DNA from: Wuchereria bancrofti
Lineage: Eukaryota; Nematoda; Chromadorea; Rhabditida; Onchocercidae
Length of the DNA stretch: 64,000 nucleotides
Direction of reading: 5' to 3'
Assembly: GCA_005281725.1 (NCBI GenBank)
Contig: SSBO01000001.1
Coordinates: 7,114,399-7,178,398, forward strand
The notes below the pieces were generated by a model. It ran no database searches, was not told the DNA's origin, and was given only the letters and a program-made list of their open reading frames with translations. Below, in pieces: positions 57,513 to 64,000 of the stretch (position 1 is its first letter; each line of letters opens with the position of its first letter). The translations under genes were made by a program, and so were the position numbers.

Positions 57513-60500
57513 GTAAGTTCATCCTTACTAATTCTTTATTTAGCATGATTATCAACTAATTTTTTTTCAATTTGCTTAAGTATATTTGCTTACTTTTGCT
57601 ATTAATAATTATTTGCGCTTATTAAAATTTGCTTTATTAGCAATACCATTCATTGAAATTTCAAAACTTTTAGTGAGATATTTTCTAATAAATTTATCAA
57701 TTTCAGCAAATTTTGTCAAAAATTTCACCAATAAATTTCTTGCTGCTTTATTATTGATATCATTGAATATAAATGAATGAATGTTTCAAAATTAAATTAA
57801 TTTTGCGTTTGCAGAGTTTTTCAAAAGTTTTTACATAAAGTAATTTGAAAAATGAAAACAAAAGCGAGGGTGGAAGAGTATATAAGTAAGAAGAGATGAA
57901 TAAGAGACAGAAAAGTTAAAGATTTAGGTTAAAATTATCAAAATTAATAATTCATTCAGTTTTGTATCATTTTCTTTCCACTGTAAGATTTATCCTTTAT
58001 TCTTAACAATTGGAAAATAGCAAGAATTTTCGGCTCAATATTTGAAAAGTAAATGAGCAAATTTAAAGGAACGCTTAGCTAGTGTGGCAGTTTTCTGATC
58101 GTTTCTGACTTCAAAATTTGTGTTTTCATCACTCCGAAATATTCTTTCTGTAATTCAAACCAATCTGTATTTACAAAACATATGGTATTTAACAAATGTA
58201 TGCTATATATCAGATTTGAACATTTCTTTTTAAAAATATTGCAGTTTTAAAATAGATCAGTATTTTGATAAAATGTTTGAAAAATTGTAATTTGAAAACT
58301 TTCGGATTAACAAACAATGTGAATTTTTAATACTTTGTTTTATTTGGTTAAATTATTTGAACAAAGTGTTGAATAATGAATTTTTTGCCGCTTCTTTTTT
58401 TATTTTTTGACTATAAAAAAAACAAGGAAAAAAAAGAAAAGAGAAATTTAATGCTTAGCAATTCAAAATGTTTGCATATTTTATGCTTCATTTAACGCAG
58501 TTTAAGTGTATAGCAAATAAATTTGGATGCATTTCGTCAATTTTTCACTTCACTTCATTAGCTTCTCGCCTTTTCGCAAGGATACTACTACGAAATGTGA
58601 ATTATTTCGCTAACGAAATTGAAATTGAAATGAGTGAATGTGAAGTAAGAATAGGAAAAGAATGAGGGGAAAAGAAGGAATCATTTTGGGTTGAAAGTGA
58701 CTTGAATAATTTTTAAGCTGCCTCTTTTTGTTGTTATTGTTGTTGTTATTGGAAAAAAATCTTTTTTTGTTTGTTTGTTTGAGTAGAATGAATAGAAAAA
58801 AAAGAATTTTGAGCTAGTTTAAAATTTGTAGAATAAAGGTAGAAAAAAAAAACGAGAAATAAGAAATGTGATTTTTTTAAAATAAAATTTTTGTTTTTTT
58901 TAAAAAGATGTAAAAACATTTTTATTGATAAATAAATAAAAAAATAAGGAAAAAGAAAGATAATGAAAAATAAAGAAGTTATAAATTAACAAAAATGCAA
59001 TGTAAGAAAAGATTTGCCATTTATTTGCTAAAATACTAATATTGGTATATAATTACTTAATTGCAGTATATGATAAAAGTAATATTATTTTCTATTTATA
59101 ATTTATTGGAAATTTCTGCTATGCATATATATGTATATATATATAACAGAAAATTTAGTAAATGAAACAAAACTTTTAATTCATTTTTCATTCTTATTTT
59201 AATGAACTAAAAAATATATTTTTTTTAATTTAATTACATATAAATTACATATAAGATTTTCAATTTCATCACATATAATTAATTAATGCTCTTATTAAAT
59301 TATAAACGCAGCAGTTTTTTAAGTTATGATATTGATTTTCTATTGATATCATTAAGTAATCTGTTTTATATATATATATATGTGTTGTGTGTGTGGTGTG
59401 CATAAACGGACACATAGTGGATATAAGGTTGAATTGTGTTTTTTGTTTTTAAATTTAATGTTAATAAATCGACTGGGGAAAACTGTCATACCCACGTAAT
59501 CTTTTTTAGTAAATCTTGAATTAAGGAAAAAATGGAATTGTGTACTACAAAATTATTAATCAATAATGTGAGATGAGAATCTATGAAATTTCTCATTTAT
59601 AAAAACATCGAAGAATTGATTTAAAATGAAAATAAAAATGATGTCAGCCATTGTGAGAGCAATCATTTTTTTTATCCTTTCATTTTTAATTCCATTCAAA
59701 ATTACTTCCCATATATATTATAATTTCGAATGAAAAAGAAAGAGAGAAAAAGGTATATCATAATACCTTATAGATGTTAAAAGGTATAAATTACAATTGA
59801 TTTCTTTTTTTCTTCTTTCATTTAATTTTTTAGAGGATTTCGTAAGTAATAGAATTGTTAAATATTTCTTAAAAATCAAGTTCATTTACGAATTCTAATA
59901 TTGTGTCGTATTCATTTGGAAAAGTAAATGCATATCCATAGTTTGCAAAAATATTATTGTTATTATCACTTTATGTCATTTTGGTTGATTATAATAATGA
60001 TAATACATTAACATTTGCTATGATTTAGCTGACTAATAATGATAATATATTATCATTTTGTATGATTTTGCTAATTTTCATCCATTTCATGTATTTTGTA
60101 ATAAACTATCTAAAATGCAAGTTGTTCCATTCTTAGTTTTGCTTTTATCTTCCGGAAACGGCTCATTTTTACAAATGAAATCGGATTAAATTAATAATAC
60201 ATCTACTTGATATATTCAGGCATGCATTTATTTAGCTCTCAATTTTCAAGCTTCCTATTTTGATGTCCTGTTTATCTTCATCGAAGTCATCGCCTGTATT
60301 TTTGAAAATCCTCCTAAATTTCATAGTAATTTGTACGTATATTATTAGTTATCTGTACCGAACAAACATTGGTTTTATATTTTAAAATCCGTAAAAATGT
60401 TGTCGAATTTAAGAATGGATAAGATAATAGTTTCCACTAATGATTAATAATTTTATTAAATATATATATTCATAGTAAACTATGAACACACACAATTATA

Positions 60501-60513
60501 ATTTACAATTCTT

Positions 60514-60556
60514 TTCTTTCCTCTTTCTCTCTCTCTCCCTCTCTCTCTCTCCCTCT
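60514..60556. repeat. (CT)n-rich tract
   Basis: CTCTCT/CCCTCT low-complexity run of about 40 bases. Confidence 0.9.
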
Positions 60557-63006
60557 TTGTTTTTATTTATATAATATATATTTGGCAAAAATGTATTTAG
60601 CGGATAGCTTTTGGATGGAATAAATAATGTTAGTTTGAAAGATATGTTTAACTTATTTCCACCTTAACTGCCATTATTCTTTCCCATGGGAAGGATTAGC
60701 TAAGTGAGTGCTTTCTATCGATATTGTAATGCTATTTATACTTAGTCCTTTATATATAAGCCAGCTTATATAAATGGCTAATCCGAAGTTAGCAACAGTA
60801 CTGGTAAACAAATAGAAACAAATAAACAAATTATCCAATGTTTACATGCAAAATGAGAGTAAATGAGCAAAGGAAAATAAATAAATGAAAAAGAGAAAAA
60901 GATTTTATATATAATAAATATATTTTGTAAATAAGTGATTAATATTTTCATGTTTCATTTCAAATTAGCATGTAAAATAGGCTTTTTTGGTTATAGTTGC
61001 AGCCATTAATGAAATTGAATTAATGAAAAAAAAAAAAGAAATTGGAAATAAGTAAACTGACTAATCAATTTGTCAAAGGAAGCTTTGCTTCATTTTTATG
61101 AGTGAAAAATATTAAAAAAAAGAAACAAAGTAATGATGGTAACAGAGTAAAAAAAGAATTGTGCTACTCTTTGTATTCAATGTAATGAAGACTTTTCCGC
61201 CCAAAACATATCGAACAATAATAATTCAATGAGTAGCAAATGGACGTATAAATTGATGGTTAAAATTTAGGAAATCATCAGATGTTATCATTAATCAGAC
61301 TATTTAACCAATCTGTCAATAATCGAAAGTGTTAGTAATGGATCTTGAAGAGAAAAACAATATGCAAATAATCCTAAACTTTTTTATGACATACAAGAAA
61401 AAAATTAAATATTTCATGAAAGATTTTAATCGAAATCATACAATTAAATAAATAAGTTGAAAGATAAATAAATACATGTGAAGTATAAGCGTTTTCATCA
61501 TAGTTACTTAAATTAAATAATCCAAGATTTTACCATCAATTATTAAATTAAGCAACAAATGAACAGTCTTGGTTGTTAAATAAAAAATAAATTTATACTA
61601 TCAAATTTCATATCTAATATGAAATAATTTTAGTATGAAATCATTTTTTCTTATCCTTCTCGTATCATTTCTCATTTTTTTCTGTTTTTGTGACCATATT
61701 CGAATTGAATTTAAATTTATTTAGCAAATAATCAGACATGAATATTATTGATTGGTTTCCATTCTTTAATTTCTTTTTACTTCATAATTATTCATTTCAG
61801 TAAGTTCGAGCATTTACCTTTTTCATAATTGTTAATATTTTCCGAATTCCTGTTAATATGAATGGTGAGCAAAACGTATTTCCGAAATTAAAATTCTTTT
61901 TCATGATTTAAACATTCCGGTGCATTTTTCCCTCTTTTTTGATTCGAAATTATTGAAATATGAATGAAAAAAAAACAGAAAATAAAACCAAATCTTTGTT
62001 TTTTCTATTTTTTCTCTTAACTTTCACATTTTTTTTTTGTTTTTTAGTGTAAAAAGCTTCTTCAGCTTTCAGATAGCGAGCCAATCAATACTATTATCTT
62101 TTAACATAGTCATTTTTATGAGATTATGAATTTAAACTTTATTGGTATTGGTTTTGAGAAATTTTTAGCGAAAAAAAAAAAGAAAAAAAAAACGAACTGT
62201 AATTTGTTTTGAAATAATTTGATCACTGACAAAAAAAAATTGATGAATTTTCCTTAAGATTACTCTCCATTTTTACCTTTTCTGATTCTTTTTATTTACT
62301 TATTTTTTTAACCACTATCTCTTCATTTTTACATGGAACATTGAACTGAGCTAATTCAAAATTGTTTACAAAGAATAACGATCTAGAAAGCAAGGAAAAT
62401 GAGGAAAAAAAATGCACATAAACTTTTTTGTTCCCAACAAAGTTTCCTCCTATAAAGATGTTGGCATTTTTTATTTTATTTTATTTTTTCTTGGTTAAAA
62501 TGAAATTATTGCAATTCGAATGAATTTCAATAACTAAATCACTTTTGACTTTCTTATATTGTATGATGCAAATTGAAGTTGCTAACAAACAAATTAGTTC
62601 ATAGCATTATAAATTACACATATATACATAAAATGTATAGCCGTAAGACAAAATAATCTTAGGTCATTTTTTCATTCTTTCATTTTTTTTTTTTTTTTGT
62701 TTTCCATTTTATATCTTCTTGTCAGCATTTTTTCTTTGACTCATTTTGTGTCAACAACAGCATACAACAAATGCTACTACAGAATGCTTTTTTTAAATCA
62801 TTTCCACTTTTTTTTCACACAAAATCTGACATTGAAAATGTCTACTTTAATTATAGGATTTGTTTGATTATAAATCGTAAAAAGCGCTTGCTTATAAGTT
62901 GAATTCATGAAAAGAAGGATAAATGTGAAATTGATCACAATTTTTCTTACCGCCATACAACAGGACATTTTTGTTGGTGGAAGAAAATCCTTTTGCAAAT
63001 GAAATT

Positions 63007-63060
63007 TGAGAAGGAGAAAGGAAGAGAGAGGAAAAGAAAGAGAGAGGGAGGAGAAAGACG
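63007..63060. repeat. GA-rich purine tract
   Basis: Purine-only run of AGAG/GGAG units; CT-rich on the minus strand, just upstream (minus direction) of a short ATG-to-donor segment at 62951-62968. Confidence 0.85.
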
Positions 63061-63954
63061 AAATATTTCAGTGGAATCAGTTATTTATTTATTTTACAGT
63101 AAATTTAGTGTAATTTTCAAACTCATTGCAAATATCAAATGGTTTGAAGAAGGAACATTTAAAGGAACATAAAAAGGAAAATAAATATTCAAACTTTGAA
63201 ATCACTCAAAATGGCTGAAATGTAAAAGTAAATGAAGAATAAAAATGAGAAAAAAAGCAATGAGGTTATTTTTTACAAAAAAAAAGAATTCGATAGATTA
63301 TCTTTTTTGAATTTTTTCTTTAATTAGAAGAACTCATTTTAATTAATTTTGCAATTAGCGAAATCAACAAATTTTCATCCTCTCATAGATCATAACAATC
63401 GTATCGTAATTAGGATGAGTAATTGAAAGAATTCATTTTAATTAACTAATCAGATAGAGAAAATTTATAAATAGAGAAAAAAATTCATTTTAATTAATCA
63501 AATAGAGAAAACTTCCTTGAGTTATTAATAATAATTGTTAATTTTAGTTTCTTGTTGGCTGAATATTAACCAATGATTACTAATTGGACTACAAACCAGA
63601 ATATTTGCTTAATTAAGAAAATGATTTGTATCATAATTATTATCAGTACTACTTGCAGCTGTAATAGTTAGAACACAAAGTGAGAAAAAACAAACATCGA
63701 AATCCTAAAAACAAATTATCTATGTTTTATTTCCTTCATTTCATTGCTAATTCTATTTAAATCCTTTAACATATTTCCATTCTTTGAATTTGGCTTATTC
63801 AGAAAGGAAAAAAAGATAAGAACCTCCATTATCAATAAAATTTTTTGATTTACATCATTTTAATTATTTGAAAATAACAAAAAGAAGAGCTCAAATAATA
63901 AAAATAACATTAGTTTTTATTCATTTCGATTATATAACTGAAAGTAAAGTTTAC

Positions 63955-64000
63955 CTATCGTAAAAGGGGACGAAAACGGAACCATTCCTGTTGATATTAT
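63955..64000 (-). CDS. possible partial minus-strand exon at window edge
   Basis: On the minus strand the last bases read openly in two frames up to a GTAAAC donor (exon end at 63955). The composition is less AT-biased than the flank. The sequence is cut by the window end, so product and frame cannot be determined; this may be coincidence. Confidence 0.2.

Larger units (their letters stand above)
57513..64000. other. long AT-rich stretch, probable first GPCR intron
   Basis: No further receptor exon was recognised. Contains TA microsatellites (about 59125-59145, 59369-59383), a CT tract and a GA tract. Two weak minus-strand splice-like signals near 62.96 and 63.95 kb are listed in the findings. 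Confidence 0.45.

Overview
The window is AT-rich eukaryotic DNA (long poly-A/T runs, about 70% A+T by eye) with intron-rich genes. Exons are mostly 60-250 bases, donors are mostly GTAAGT/GTTAG-like and acceptors TTTCAG/TTTTAG. Together with the protein families this fits a nematode, probably a parasitic clade III (filarial-like) species; the species is an inference. No gene lies in one long ORF, so I rebuilt the models exon by exon and required every junction to keep reading phase.

Layout. 0.95-6.0 kb, minus: a four-exon, four-EF-hand calmodulin-like protein. Its middle is present twice as near-identical ~1.7 kb copies on either side of a single N (4113), most likely an unmerged assembly overlap. 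6-13.3 kb: no gene seen, one long hairpin. 13.3-15.6 kb: three identical tRNA-Ile(AAU) genes, one plus and two minus. 16.8-21.4 kb, minus: a ten-exon Dachshund (dac-1) transcription cofactor, with both the Dachbox-N domain and the C-terminal coiled coil. 24.4-26.9 kb, minus: a seven-exon two-PDZ protein. 30.1-33.7 kb, minus: a complete nine-exon UDP-glycosyltransferase. 35.5-35.8 kb: an orphan, stop-containing copy of its last exon. 36-42 kb: no clear gene, one orphan coding-like exon. 42.4-51.7 kb, minus: a large cyclin T gene (P-TEFb subunit) with two GC-AG introns, a likely 90-base cassette exon, and a GC-rich promoter-like island at 53.2 kb. 54.5-55.2 kb, plus: a putative two-exon, 95-residue, two-membrane-segment protein I do not recognise. 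57.25-57.51 kb, plus: the first coding exon of a muscarinic/aminergic-type GPCR whose remaining exons are not visible before 64 kb.

The genes look independent: a chromatin/transcription cofactor, a transcription-elongation cyclin, a detoxification enzyme, a calcium sensor, a scaffold protein and a neurotransmitter-type receptor. Spacing is too wide for a nematode operon. The most unusual items are the assembly duplication, the splicing features of cyclin T, the paired TAATCGATTA palindrome in a dac-1 intron, and the unrecognised two-exon membrane protein.
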